NCBI RefSeq assembly: GCF_040779325.2
Contig: NZ_JBFONT020000004.1
Location: forward strand, 286,335-350,334
Origin: Aestuariibius violaceus
GTDB taxonomy: Bacteria > Pseudomonadota > Alphaproteobacteria > Rhodobacterales > Rhodobacteraceae
Reading direction: 5' to 3'
DNA length: 64,000 bases
How positions within the stretch are numbered: the stretch's first letter is position 1; each line of letters opens with the position of its first letter. The notes under the pieces were generated by a model that was not told the DNA's origin, made no database searches, and was given only the letters and a program-made list of their open reading frames with translations. Below are positions 1-8,632 of the stretch, one piece after another. The translations under genes and the position numbers were made by a program.

Positions 1-547
1 GCGGACTTTCGTGATTGAAGAGGATCCCGGACGAGGCGTGCAGACCAAAGCTCTCCCGGTAATTTACGGTGATGTAATGGCCATAGACCTTGGCCACACC
101 GTAAGGAGAGCGCGGATGAAACGGCGTCGTCTCGGTCTGCGGCACAGCCTGCACAAGCCCGAACATCTCCGATGTCGAGGCCTGATAGAACCGTGTCTGG
201 GGCGAGAAGGTGCGGATCGCGTCCAGGATCCGGGCAACCCCCAGCCCGTTCACGTCGGCGGCATAAAGCGGCTGCTCCCAGGACGAGCCGACAAAGCTTT
301 GCGCGGCGAGGTTGTAGAACTCGTCGTACTGACCCTCGCGCAATAGCCGGCAGATCGCCGCCATCTCGGCAAGGTCAAAGTCGTGGAGATGCACATCGTC
401 CAGAACGCCCAGATGCTCAAGCCGCACGGTTTCGGGGTGCGAAATGCGCCGAACGCCGCCATGAACCTCATAGCCCTTTTCCAACAGGAGCTTTGAAAGA
501 TAGGCGCCGTCCTGCCCAGAAATGCCGGAAATAAAGACTTTCTTCAC
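1..547 (-). CDS. gmd: GDP-mannose 4,6-dehydratase, N-terminal 182 residues (cut by window edge)
   Basis: This enzyme converts GDP-mannose to GDP-4-keto-6-deoxymannose, the first step toward GDP-fucose, GDP-rhamnose or GDP-perosamine for surface polysaccharides. Reading from a GTG at 547, the protein opens with the extended-SDR nucleotide-binding motif GISGQDG, then has the NLAAQSFVGSSW segment, the STSEMFG block with the catalytic Thr/Ser, and SPYGVAK carrying the YxxxK pair. It runs off the window after the LFNHESP block typical of Gmd. The GTG is the only possible start in frame because a TAA lies two codons upstream; GGAGG sits 11 nt before it. It probably belongs to a second polysaccharide cluster to the left. 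Confidence 0.93.
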   Translation of the reverse strand, partial: MKKVFISGISGQDGAYLSKLLLEKGYEVHGGVRRISHPETVRLEHLGVLDDVHLHDFDLAEMAAICRLLREGQYDEFYNLAAQSFVGSSWEQPLYAADVNGLGVARILDAIRTFSPQTRFYQASTSEMFGLVQAVPQTETTPFHPRSPYGVAKVYGHYITVNYRESFGLHASSGILFNHESP

Positions 548-1109
548 TTGTTACTCACCCTCCAAAGCCCGCCGGAAATAGTGGCCAAGCACAGCGTCCC
601 CACGCCAGGCGACCCTGGAAGATCGAGGTTAAGAAAGAGTGAAAGTGTGAAACTGTCCGCGGCTGCAATTCGCGCGCAGCGCGATTCCAGATCTCAGGAT
701 GAACGCTTTCAGCCTGTCGCAGCGTGGACCTTTTCGCCGATTACGGCCCGGGATCGAAATAGCCCAAAAACAATTGATCCGGCATTGCTTTATCGTTTCC
801 GGAGTTTCGCTTTGCCGTTGCGCGGATTTTCTCCGCTCGCAGCGTTAACCCCGCGCGTTCCGCCCTTCCCCTCCGACCATATGCCGACGTGATGCCGCCC
901 GAATGCCGCAGGCCCTTTTCCTGAATTAACCAGCGAAAGTAGCCGATTCGTACCCAACCCCTCGCTGCCCGCCCCGCGCGCCCGCCCGCTCCAAAGACAC
1001 ATTGTTCACCCTTCCATGCTACGGGCGCCACACGTGCTTTCTCTCCTTTGCATTCCATTGTATACCATATCACAAGCCATCTAAGACCGATCCGGAAAGG
1101 AGGCGCCGT
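548..1109. other. Intergenic region without a recognisable gene
   Basis: About 560 bp between gmd and the AbrB-like permease gene, which are divergent, so it should hold both promoters. Open frames on either strand have arginine/proline-rich translations with no recognisable domain and look like chance frames in GC-rich DNA. I see no tRNA, terminator or repeat. An AAGGAGG Shine-Dalgarno at 1097-1103 belongs to the next gene. Confidence 0.5.
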
Positions 1110-2120
1110 TTGCACCTGGTCATGACGCTTCTGATCGGGCTTGCCGGTGTCGCTGTCTTCAAGCTCGCCCATCTGCCCTTGCCCTGGCTTCTGGGGCCCA
1201 TGTTCGCCTGCCTGATTGCAGCATTGCTGAGGGTGAGGCTGACCGTCTGGATGCCCGCCTCCCACGCGATGCGCACCGTCCTCGGCATCGCGATCGGCGC
1301 CACGATCACCCCTGCGCTCCTCACCCAGGCGGGCTCGATGATCGTCTCTGTCCTGATGGTTCCGCTCTTCATTCTGTGCATCGCGGTCATGGGTTTTCCT
1401 TTGTTCAAAAAGGTTTACCGCTTCGACACCGCGACCAGCTACTACGCGGCGATGCCGGGTGGCCTGCAGGACATGCTGCTGTTCGGAGAGGCCGCAGGTG
1501 GCGACGTTCGTGCCCTCAGCCTGATCCACGCAACCCGCGTCCTGACCATCGTCGCCACGATCCCGTTCGTGCTGTCCTTCGGCTTCGACATGACGATCGG
1601 CGACACCTTCGGCACTCCGGCCTTGAACGTCCCGCCCGCTCAGCTCGCCCTGATGGTCGGCCTCGCACTTGGCGGCTGGTGGCTCGCCGCACGGATCGGC
1701 CTGCCCGGGGCGGCAATCCTCGGGCCGATGCTGCTGGGCGCCGCAGCCTCCCTCGCGGGCATGCTTGCCTATCGCCCGCCGCAAGAGGCGATCGTGGCTG
1801 CGCAGTTCTTCATTGGCCTCGGTGTCGGGGTGAAATACGTGGGTATTTCCCTCAATGAAATCAGACGCTTCGTTGCTGCGGGGCTGATCTACTCCCTGCT
1901 TGCCATGGTGATTGGATCGGTCTTCGCGGCGGCCGTCATGACCCTCGGCATCGCCCCTCCGCTTGAAGCCTTCCTCGCCTTTGCGCCCGGCGGCCAGGCC
2001 GAGATGGTGATCCTCGCAATCGTCACAGGCGCCGACGTGGCCGTCGTGGTAGTCCACCATGTCTGCCGGCTCGCAACGGTGATCCTGGGCGCTCCGCTTC
2101 TAAAGCGCTGGTTTCGCTAG
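1110..2120 (+). CDS. AbrB-family membrane permease
   Basis: A 336-residue polytopic inner-membrane protein of the AbrB (COG3180) family, often linked to transport or ammonia/acid-related functions; the substrate is unknown. The family hallmarks visible are the LPWLLGPM segment near residue 20, the repeated hydrophobic bundles, and the second-half LGPMLLGA and APGGQAEM blocks; the two halves resemble each other, as expected for this duplicated family. I place the start at TTG 1110 because AAGGAGG lies 6 nt upstream; ATG 1122 is the alternative. A longer upstream extension would pass through that Shine-Dalgarno and is unlikely. The gene is convergent with the tctE-like gene, 13 bp apart. Its proximity to the tricarboxylate locus suggests, but does not show, a role in carboxylate handling. 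Confidence 0.8.
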   Translation: MHLVMTLLIGLAGVAVFKLAHLPLPWLLGPMFACLIAALLRVRLTVWMPASHAMRTVLGIAIGATITPALLTQAGSMIVSVLMVPLFILCIAVMGFPLFKKVYRFDTATSYYAAMPGGLQDMLLFGEAAGGDVRALSLIHATRVLTIVATIPFVLSFGFDMTIGDTFGTPALNVPPAQLALMVGLALGGWWLAARIGLPGAAILGPMLLGAAASLAGMLAYRPPQEAIVAAQFFIGLGVGVKYVGISLNEIRRFVAAGLIYSLLAMVIGSVFAAAVMTLGIAPPLEAFLAFAPGGQAEMVILAIVTGADVAVVVVHHVCRLATVILGAPLLKRWFR

Positions 2121-2133
2121 ATATTCGGGTCGG

Positions 2134-3510
2134 CTATTCCGCCGCAAGCGCGACCTCCTCCACCGCCGGAAAAGTCATCGAAATGCGTGTCCCACGCGGA
2201 ACCTCCTCCAATGTCAGCACCCCCTCATGGCGGTCACAAACCGCCTTGACGATAGAAAGGCCCAACCCGCTGCCAGGCCCGTCTCCAAGCTGCGAAAACC
2301 GCTCGACCGCCTTGTCGAAATCATTGGCAGCAAGGCCTTCCCCGTCATCGCTCAGCGTCAGCCTGACCTGATGTCCGTTTCGCGAAACCTCAAGCGTCAC
2401 CTTGGTCGTCGTCTTCCCGTGGGTGACCGCGTTATCGATGAGGTTCTGAATCGCCTCCCCCATCATCGCCGCATCCCCCCGGACCCACGCCTCGCCGTCC
2501 ACCATAACGTGCAAGCTGATGCGAGGTTGTAGAGAACCACGATTGCGCCCGGCCACGTCGCGGCAGATCTCGGCAAGGTCGATCCGAGGGTCATCCGACC
2601 CAAGTTCTTGATATCGCGCTCTTTCATAAGACAGCAATTGTTGCGTGAGGCGGCTGGTATGCCGGGCAGCCGTGACGAGCAGGGCGATTCGCTGCCGCCG
2701 CGAAGCCTCTGATTTTGCGTCCCGCGCTGCCTCCGCAAGGGACAACACACCTGCCACGGGATTGCGCAACTGATGCGCGGCATCCGAGATGAAGGCATCT
2801 TTCGAAGAGATCTGCCGCTCCACCTGACTGAAGAGGCTGTTGAGCGTTCGAACAATCCCCTCGACTTCGTTTGGAACCGGACGGGCGATCTCTCTTAGAT
2901 CATCTGGAGACCTCATTGCGATCGCTGATTGAAGATCGGCAAGGGGCCGCAAGCCGTAGCGGACGCCGAACCAGACGACGAAAGCGACCGAACCGATAAG
3001 GATCGTGATGACGACAACGGTCCTGCGCGCCAGATCCCAGGCAAACGCCCGCCGTGCCTCGATCCGCTGCCACGTCGTGACCGTCGAGAGCCCTGACACC
3101 CAGCCCATATCCGTCTCCTCGCGCAAACGGACAACCCGCACGTCTTCGCCAAGGTGTTGAGAATTATAGAAAATGGGTCCCGGATCCTGCGCATCGATCT
3201 CGGCCGGGGGCACGGGCGGCGTCGCATAGCCGATAACGAAACTGCCGTCGGGGCCGTTCACATGGTAATAGATCTGCCCGCCCGCCGCGTCGTTCAACGT
3301 GTCCCAGGTCGTCTGCGACAGCATTTCTCCCTCGGTCGTCACCACGTCTTTGGCGATCGCGAAGGACGCGGCCAGAAGCGTCCTATCGAACAGCCGCTCC
3401 GCTGTCCGGCTGGCATCCACGAAGCGCCAGATCCCTACCAGCGCCGAAATGACAATGAGTGGCGCAAGAATGACCGCGAGCAGCCGGACACGAAGGGAAG
3501 GCGTCCGCAT
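2134..3510 (-). CDS. TctE-like sensor histidine kinase
   Basis: A 458-residue membrane histidine kinase that would sense tricarboxylates and phosphorylate the upstream-encoded regulator. An N-terminal membrane segment (about residues 8-28), an extracytoplasmic TctE-type N-terminal domain, and a second membrane segment (about 165-190) lead into a HAMP-like linker. The H-box AAHQLRNP lies near residue 245, the N-box NLIDNAVTHG near 365, and the glycine-rich ATP lid GPGSGLGLSIVK near 415. The start codon overlaps the stop of the response-regulator gene by one base (TAATG), so the two are translationally coupled. TctD/TctE pairs control tctCBA operons in other proteobacteria, and this pair is divergent from tctC, which supports the assignment. 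Confidence 0.9.
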   Translation of the reverse strand: MRTPSLRVRLLAVILAPLIVISALVGIWRFVDASRTAERLFDRTLLAASFAIAKDVVTTEGEMLSQTTWDTLNDAAGGQIYYHVNGPDGSFVIGYATPPVPPAEIDAQDPGPIFYNSQHLGEDVRVVRLREETDMGWVSGLSTVTTWQRIEARRAFAWDLARRTVVVITILIGSVAFVVWFGVRYGLRPLADLQSAIAMRSPDDLREIARPVPNEVEGIVRTLNSLFSQVERQISSKDAFISDAAHQLRNPVAGVLSLAEAARDAKSEASRRQRIALLVTAARHTSRLTQQLLSYERARYQELGSDDPRIDLAEICRDVAGRNRGSLQPRISLHVMVDGEAWVRGDAAMMGEAIQNLIDNAVTHGKTTTKVTLEVSRNGHQVRLTLSDDGEGLAANDFDKAVERFSQLGDGPGSGLGLSIVKAVCDRHEGVLTLEEVPRGTRISMTFPAVEEVALAAE

Positions 3511-4178
3511 TATGGTGACATATCAATGTAGTAACCAAGGCTGCGGGCCGTCTTGATGACAATCCCGTAGTCGGCCAGCCGCTTGCGCAATCTTGAGACG
3601 TAGACCTCAATCACACTGTCATCCACATCTGTGCCCACGCCATAGACATGGTCGACAAGCGCAGCCTTCGACACAAGCCGGCCCGGAGTCCGCATCAGGC
3701 ATTCAAAGACGGCAACCTCCTTGCGCGGGATCTCGATCGCTGCGCCCCCCACGAGAAGCTGGCGCCCGATCGGGTCGTATTCCGCAGTGCCAATCCTCTT
3801 TAATGGCCGCAACGTCTCATGCCGACGGCGGGCCAGCGCCCGCACCCGCGCGTCCAGCTCGTCCATCTCGAAGGGCTTCACGAGGTAGTCGTCGGCGCCC
3901 GCGTCCAGCCCAATCACCCGGTCCTGCGTCTCTGACCGGGCGGTCAGCAGGATCACCGGCGTGTCGTCGCCGGACGCCCGCAACTCCCGCAACAGCGACA
4001 GCCCGTCCTTGCCGGGCAGGTTGATGTCGAGCACGATGAGGTCCGCCCCCTCCTGCGACAGGTGTAGCGCCGCGTCGTCGCCGCGGTGCAGAAGGTCCAC
4101 AGCATGGCCCGTATCCTGCATCCGGAAAGCGATGCCATGGGCCAGCGCCTCGTTATCTTCGATGACCGCGATGCGCAT
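3510..4178 (-). CDS. TctD-like OmpR-family response regulator
   Basis: A 222-residue regulator with an N-terminal receiver domain (acidic pair ED at residues 8-9, phospho-acceptor Asp in LIVLDINLPG near 51, Lys in LVKPF near 101). A C-terminal OmpR/PhoB winged helix follows, with the SVIEVYVSRLRKRL recognition helix. The ATG at 4178 gives the canonical MRIAVIEDN beginning; reading further upstream adds low-complexity sequence that overlaps tctC. The gene is divergent from tctC across 127 bp and overlaps the kinase gene. By analogy with TctD it should activate or derepress the tricarboxylate transporter genes when the substrate is sensed. Confidence 0.9.
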   Translation of the reverse strand: MRIAVIEDNEALAHGIAFRMQDTGHAVDLLHRGDDAALHLSQEGADLIVLDINLPGKDGLSLLRELRASGDDTPVILLTARSETQDRVIGLDAGADDYLVKPFEMDELDARVRALARRRHETLRPLKRIGTAEYDPIGRQLLVGGAAIEIPRKEVAVFECLMRTPGRLVSKAALVDHVYGVGTDVDDSVIEVYVSRLRKRLADYGIVIKTARSLGYYIDMSP

Positions 4179-4305
4179 ATTTGCTCCCAACGCAAGGACA
4201 GTGAAAGGTATTCGTACGACTTTGAGGCGAGTCTCGGGGATTCGGAGGCCGCCGGGACCAACAATAACGCCAGTCGATCGCGCTGGCATCCCAACGGAGG
4301 AAAAC
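4179..4305. promoter_or_regulatory. Divergent promoter region, regulator pair / tctC
   Basis: The 127 bp between the response-regulator start (minus strand) and tctC (plus strand) must carry both promoters. A short palindrome TCGTACGA at 4212-4219 is the only symmetric element I notice and could be part of a regulator site, but this is weak. A good Shine-Dalgarno, GGAGG, lies at 4296-4300, 5 nt before the tctC ATG. Confidence 0.4.
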
Positions 4306-5406
4306 ATGTCAGCTCAACAAGTTACGCGTGCTGTTGGTGCAGCGGCGCTGATCGGTTGTTCGCTTGCCGCAACCGGTGCCGCAGCGGAGGGGCACGGGCT
4401 CGACCTTGCTGGAGAGACCGTGGAATTCGTCATTCCCTTCTCGGAATCGGGCGGATCCGCAAAATGGGCCAACTTCTATGCGCCGCTGTTGTCCGAAGCG
4501 CTGCCGGGCAACCCCACGGTGGTCGTCCGCTTCATGCCCGGCGCGGGGTCGACCCAGGGCGCCAACTGGTTCCAGGAACAGACCTACGAGGATGGCACGG
4601 TTATCTTTGGCACGTCCGGCTCGACCCAGTTTCCCTACCTGCTGAACGACCCGCGCGTCCGCTACGAATACGGCGACTGGCACGTGGTCCTCGCATCCGG
4701 CACCGGTGGCGTCGCCTACCTGCCTGCCGACCTTGCTGAACGATTCGACGGGGATGCCGACGACCTGCAAGGCATCGACTTCATCTACGGAAGCCAGGGC
4801 GCCACGCGGCTCGACCTCGTGCCGCTTCTCGCGTGGGAGATGCTGGGGATGAGCGTCGAGCCGATCTTCGGCATCAAGGGCCGCGGCGACGGCCGCCTGA
4901 TGTTCGAACGCGGCGAGGCCAACATCGACTATCAGACGTCCTCCTCCTATCTGTCAGGCGTCGTGCCGCTGGTCGAAAACGGGCAGGCGGTGCCGATGAT
5001 GACCTGGGGCGCGCTGGATGCTGATGGCAACATCGTCCGTGACCCGACCTTCCCCGACATCCCGACCTTCAAGGAGGTCTGCGAAGCGACCGAGGGCTGC
5101 GAGACCAGCGGCGACGCCTGGGATGCGTGGAAAGCCTTCTTCATCGCAGGTTTCCCCGCGCAGAAGATGGTCTTCCTGCCTAAGGGCGCCCCGGAAGAGG
5201 CCATCGCGACCTATTCCGCCGCCTTCGACGCCGTTCTCGCGCGGGAGGACTTTGCGGAGCTGTCGGAAAGTACGCTCGGCATCTACCCCCAGATGACCGG
5301 CGACCTTGCCGAAGCGACTCTGGAACAGGGCACCAACGTGCCGGACGAGGCGAAGACCTTCGTCACGAACTGGCTTGCCGACCGCTATGGCGTGACGCTG
5401 AACTGA
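4306..5406 (+). CDS. tctC: TctC-type periplasmic tricarboxylate-binding protein
   Basis: A 366-residue solute-binding protein of the tripartite tricarboxylate transporter (TTT) family. It has a Sec signal peptide (hydrophobic stretch about residues 10-30, small residues ATGAAAEG before the mature part). The opening VEFVIPFSESGGSAKWANFYAPLL and the MPGAGSTQGANWF block match the TctC ligand-binding loop that clamps carboxylate groups, as known for the family. The ATG at 4306 has GGAGG at ideal distance. It is the first gene of the transporter operon and is separated from the permease by a strong RNA hairpin, which may raise binding-protein yield over permease. Confidence 0.9.
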   Translation: MSAQQVTRAVGAAALIGCSLAATGAAAEGHGLDLAGETVEFVIPFSESGGSAKWANFYAPLLSEALPGNPTVVVRFMPGAGSTQGANWFQEQTYEDGTVIFGTSGSTQFPYLLNDPRVRYEYGDWHVVLASGTGGVAYLPADLAERFDGDADDLQGIDFIYGSQGATRLDLVPLLAWEMLGMSVEPIFGIKGRGDGRLMFERGEANIDYQTSSSYLSGVVPLVENGQAVPMMTWGALDADGNIVRDPTFPDIPTFKEVCEATEGCETSGDAWDAWKAFFIAGFPAQKMVFLPKGAPEEAIATYSAAFDAVLAREDFAELSESTLGIYPQMTGDLAEATLEQGTNVPDEAKTFVTNWLADRYGVTLN

Positions 5407-5426
5407 CGCCCGCGCGGCCTAACGCT

Positions 5427-5461
5427 GCGGCGATCCGGGCCCTCGGGGGCCGGATCGCCGC
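5427..5461 (+). terminator. Intercistronic stem-loop between tctC and the tctA-tctB fusion
   Basis: A perfect 12-bp stem (5427-5438 with 5450-5461) closes an 11-nt loop and is followed by a short ACTTTTAT tract. It sits between the binding-protein stop and the permease start. The U-run is weak, so it may act as a leaky terminator or as an mRNA-stabilising 3' structure rather than a full stop. Confidence 0.6.
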
Positions 5462-5479
5462 ACTTTTATCGGAAGTTTG

Positions 5480-7534
5480 ATGGACCTGATCTCCACGGCC
5501 CTCCCCGCCTTAGCGGAGGCCTTTTCACTGATCCTCCAGCCGGAGCAGATCGGCTTTCTCGTTCTCGGTGTGTTGCTCGGTCTGTCTGTGGGGGTCTTCC
5601 CCGGCCTTGGCGGTATCGCCGGGCTGTCGCTCGTCCTGCCCTTCATGTTTGGGATGGACCCGGTCTCGGGCCTAGCGCTCATGGTCGGGCTGATCGCGGT
5701 GATCCCGACCTCGGACACCTTCGCAAGCGTCCTGATGGGCATCCCCGGCTCCTCAGCAAGCCAGGCGACTGTGCTCGACGGCTTTCCCATGGCCCGCAAA
5801 GGCGAGGCTGCACGGGCGCTTTCCGCGGCGTTTATCTCCTCCCTCTTCGGCGGGCTCCTCGGCGCTACGGTACTGACGTTCTTCGTCCTGATCGCCCGGC
5901 CCATCGTGCTGGCCTTCGGCACGCCCGAGATGCTGATGATCACAATCCTCGGCCTCTCGATGGTCGCTATCCTCGCCGGCCGCCTGCCGCTCAAGGGGCT
6001 CGCCGCGGCCTGCCTCGGCCTGCTCGTCGGCGCCATCGGCGCTGCGGGTGCAGGCGGGTCAGAGCGGATCGTACCGATGGAATGGGCCTTCGCCGATACC
6101 GGCGACATCCGCTACAACATCTACCAATACCTCAACGACGGCGTAACCCTCGTCATCGTGGGCCTCGGCATCTTCGCCATCCCCGAGATCATTTCGCTCC
6201 TACGTCAAGACCGCTCCATCTCGAAGGATGCGACACTGGGCAAGGGCTGGACCGACGGGGTCAAGGACTGGTTTGCCAATAAATGGCTCTCCGTCCGCTG
6301 CGCGGTGATCGGTGTGATCGTAGGCGTCATTCCGGGGCTTGGCGGATCGGTCGTCGACTGGATCGCCTACGGCCATACGGTTCAATCGGCCAAGGACAAG
6401 ACCAAGTTCGGCTCGGGCGATATCCGCGGCGTGATCGGCCCCGAAAGCTCGAACAACGCCAAGGAGGGCGGCGGCCTCGTCCCCACCCTGATCTTCGGCA
6501 TCCCGGGTTCCGGCTCCATGGCCGTCTTCATCGGCGGACTGGCGCTTCTGGGCTATGACGCTGGGCCGCAACTGATCCAGAACGACCTGAACATCACCTA
6601 CACGATCGTCTGGTCGCTCGCGATCGCCAACGTCTTCGGCGCGGGGCTCTGTATCTTCCTCTCCGGCGGGATCGCACGGCTGACGACGATCCGCTTCACC
6701 TATCTGGCGCCGTTCCTCTTCATGATGATCGCTTTCGCGGCCTTCCAGTCCCGCCAGTCCATCGGCGATCTGGTGGCGCTCTTCGCGATCGGGCTTCTGG
6801 GTATCCTCCTGCGCCGGTTCGACTGGTCGCGCCCCGCCTTCCTGATTGGCTTCGTCCTGTCGAGCCAGGCCGAAAACTTCGCCAACAACGCCCACCAGAT
6901 CGCAAGCTTCCGTTTCCGGCGCAGCCTTGAGGAGGGGCTGGAATATATCTTCTCTCCCATCGTCATCGTGCTGATCGTGCTGACGGTCCTGTCCGTCATC
7001 ATCGGCATCCGGCAATCCAAGCAGATCCTGCCCGAGGGCAACGTTCCGACCGGACGGAAGCGTGCGCCAGTGATCTTCACGCTCGCGATGCTCGGCTACT
7101 GTGTCTTCGCCTGGATCGACGCGTACCAAATCGATCTGATGTCGGATAAAATCTTCCCGCTCACGATCTCGACCATCGGGATCATCTCCCTGTTGGCGCT
7201 GCTGGCCCGGATGCTCCTCGCCCCCGAAGACGACCTCGCCTTCGCCGACAGGGAAGCGGACGGCGAGGACGCGAATGCCCCCCACGGCCTCTGGCAGACG
7301 ATCTCCTGGTTCGCAGGGCTCTTGGTCCTCAGCTACCTTCTGGGCTTCATCCTCGCGCTCGCGATCTTCCTCGTCACCTTCCTTAGGGTCCGGGGCGGGC
7401 TCAGCTGGCTCAGGGCCGCAGGACTGACCGCGCTTGGCATCGCCTTCATCTGCTTCCTCGCGGGCACGCTCAACCGAGACTTCCCCGCAGGCCTGTTGCA
7501 GGACGCCGTGTCGCTTCCCTGGCCGCTGGGATAG
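5480..7534 (+). CDS. tctA: Fused TctA-TctB tricarboxylate transporter permease
   Basis: A 684-residue membrane protein. Residues ~1-510 are TctA: GVFPGLGGIAGLSLVLPF near the N-terminus, SASQATVLDGFPMA, and a second PGLGGSVVDWIAYGH plus GPESSNNAKEGGGLVPTL, the paired signature loops of the 12-helix permease. Residues ~520-684 are a TctB-like domain with four predicted helices (from RAPVIFTLAML onward). TctB is usually a separate ~150-residue gene placed between tctC and tctA; here it is joined to the C-terminus of TctA. The ATG at 5480 is preferred over the adjacent TTG 5477. The next gene (PrpF-type) starts only 9 nt after the stop. Confidence 0.9.
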   Translation: MDLISTALPALAEAFSLILQPEQIGFLVLGVLLGLSVGVFPGLGGIAGLSLVLPFMFGMDPVSGLALMVGLIAVIPTSDTFASVLMGIPGSSASQATVLDGFPMARKGEAARALSAAFISSLFGGLLGATVLTFFVLIARPIVLAFGTPEMLMITILGLSMVAILAGRLPLKGLAAACLGLLVGAIGAAGAGGSERIVPMEWAFADTGDIRYNIYQYLNDGVTLVIVGLGIFAIPEIISLLRQDRSISKDATLGKGWTDGVKDWFANKWLSVRCAVIGVIVGVIPGLGGSVVDWIAYGHTVQSAKDKTKFGSGDIRGVIGPESSNNAKEGGGLVPTLIFGIPGSGSMAVFIGGLALLGYDAGPQLIQNDLNITYTIVWSLAIANVFGAGLCIFLSGGIARLTTIRFTYLAPFLFMMIAFAAFQSRQSIGDLVALFAIGLLGILLRRFDWSRPAFLIGFVLSSQAENFANNAHQIASFRFRRSLEEGLEYIFSPIVIVLIVLTVLSVIIGIRQSKQILPEGNVPTGRKRAPVIFTLAMLGYCVFAWIDAYQIDLMSDKIFPLTISTIGIISLLALLARMLLAPEDDLAFADREADGEDANAPHGLWQTISWFAGLLVLSYLLGFILALAIFLVTFLRVRGGLSWLRAAGLTALGIAFICFLAGTLNRDFPAGLLQDAVSLPWPLG

Positions 7535-7543
7535 AATAGGGCC

Positions 7544-8632
7544 ATGACCCAGCGCGCGATCCCTTTCCTCTTCCTCCGCGGTGGCACCTCGCGGGGGCCG
7601 TATTTCCGAAGATCAGACCTGCCGAAGGATCGCGAAACACTCTCCAGGGTTCTGATCGAGGTCACGGGCTCCGGACACCCCCTAAACATCGACGGCCTCG
7701 GCGGCGGGGCAGCCGTGACGACCAAGGTCGCGATGCTCTCTGCGTCTGAGGACGATTGGGCCGACATCGACTACCTCTTCGCCCAGGTCAGCGTCACCGA
7801 CCGCCTCGTCGATTTCGGCCCGACCTGCGGCAACATCCTCTCCGGCGTCGGCCCGGCCGCGCTTGAGATGGGCCTCATCGTGCCGCAGGGTGAGGTCACG
7901 GAGGTGAAGATCCGCGCGGTCAACACCGGCGCCCGGGTGATCGCGACCGTCCAGACCCCCGGCGGCACCCCGACCTATGAGGGAGGCACCGCCATCGATG
8001 GCGTCTCGGGCACGGCCGCGCCCGTCGAACTGGCCTTCATGGAAGTGGAAGGGTCAAGCACCGGCGCCCTCCTCCCCACAGGTAAATCCATCGACCTGAT
8101 CGACGGGATCGAGGTCACCTGCATGGACGTCGCCATGCCCATCGTCATCACAAAGGCCGAGGCGTTCGGCCTGACCGGCTACGAGACACGCGAAGAGCTT
8201 GATGAGAACCGCACCTTCTTCGACCGGATCGAGAAGGTCCGCCTTGCCGCCGGGCCGATGATGGGCCTCGGCGACGTGACCAAATCCGTCACCCCGAAAT
8301 TCGCCATCCTCGCCAAGCCGCGCCAAGGTGGCGCCATCGCGGCACGCTATTTCATGCCGTGGGCCTGCCATCCCACGATGGCCGTCACCGGCGCCCAATG
8401 CCTCGCCACATGCGCGATGACACCCGCAACCGTTGCGGATGGATTGGCCAACCGCCCCTCCGGCCCGCCTGCAACCGTCACGATCGAGCATCCCACCGGC
8501 GCGATCGACGTGATCCTCGACTACGAACCCACCGGCACCGGTATCCGTGTGAAATCTGCAGGCCTCCTCCGCACGGCGCGCAAGATCGCCGCCGGAGAGG
8601 TCTTCGTCAGCAGCGCAACCTGGCCGACCTAG
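7544..8632 (+). CDS. PrpF-family isomerase (aconitate / methylaconitate isomerase-like)
   Basis: A 362-residue protein of the PrpF family, which has the diaminopimelate-epimerase fold and moves double bonds or flips cis/trans geometry in unsaturated tricarboxylates such as 2-methylaconitate, aconitate or 4-oxalomesaconate. Visible marks are the opening IPFLFLRGGTSRGPYF, the DGLGGGAAVTTKVA segment and DFGPTCGNILSGVGP, which carries the cysteine equivalent to the epimerase catalytic residue. It follows the Tct permease by 9 nt and its stop overlaps the convergent tcuB-like stop by 4 bp. With TcuA/TcuB homologues next door, an aconitate isomerase role in tricarballylate or trans-aconitate use is the most economical reading, but the substrate is inferred. 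Confidence 0.85.
   Translation: MTQRAIPFLFLRGGTSRGPYFRRSDLPKDRETLSRVLIEVTGSGHPLNIDGLGGGAAVTTKVAMLSASEDDWADIDYLFAQVSVTDRLVDFGPTCGNILSGVGPAALEMGLIVPQGEVTEVKIRAVNTGARVIATVQTPGGTPTYEGGTAIDGVSGTAAPVELAFMEVEGSSTGALLPTGKSIDLIDGIEVTCMDVAMPIVITKAEAFGLTGYETREELDENRTFFDRIEKVRLAAGPMMGLGDVTKSVTPKFAILAKPRQGGAIAARYFMPWACHPTMAVTGAQCLATCAMTPATVADGLANRPSGPPATVTIEHPTGAIDVILDYEPTGTGIRVKSAGLLRTARKIAAGEVFVSSATWPT

Noticed and set aside
741..2060. 439-codon open frame on the minus strand opposite the AbrB-like gene
   Set aside because: Translation is low-complexity (Asp/Gly/Arg/His-rich), lacks any domain and mirrors the codon pattern of the real membrane-protein gene on the plus strand.
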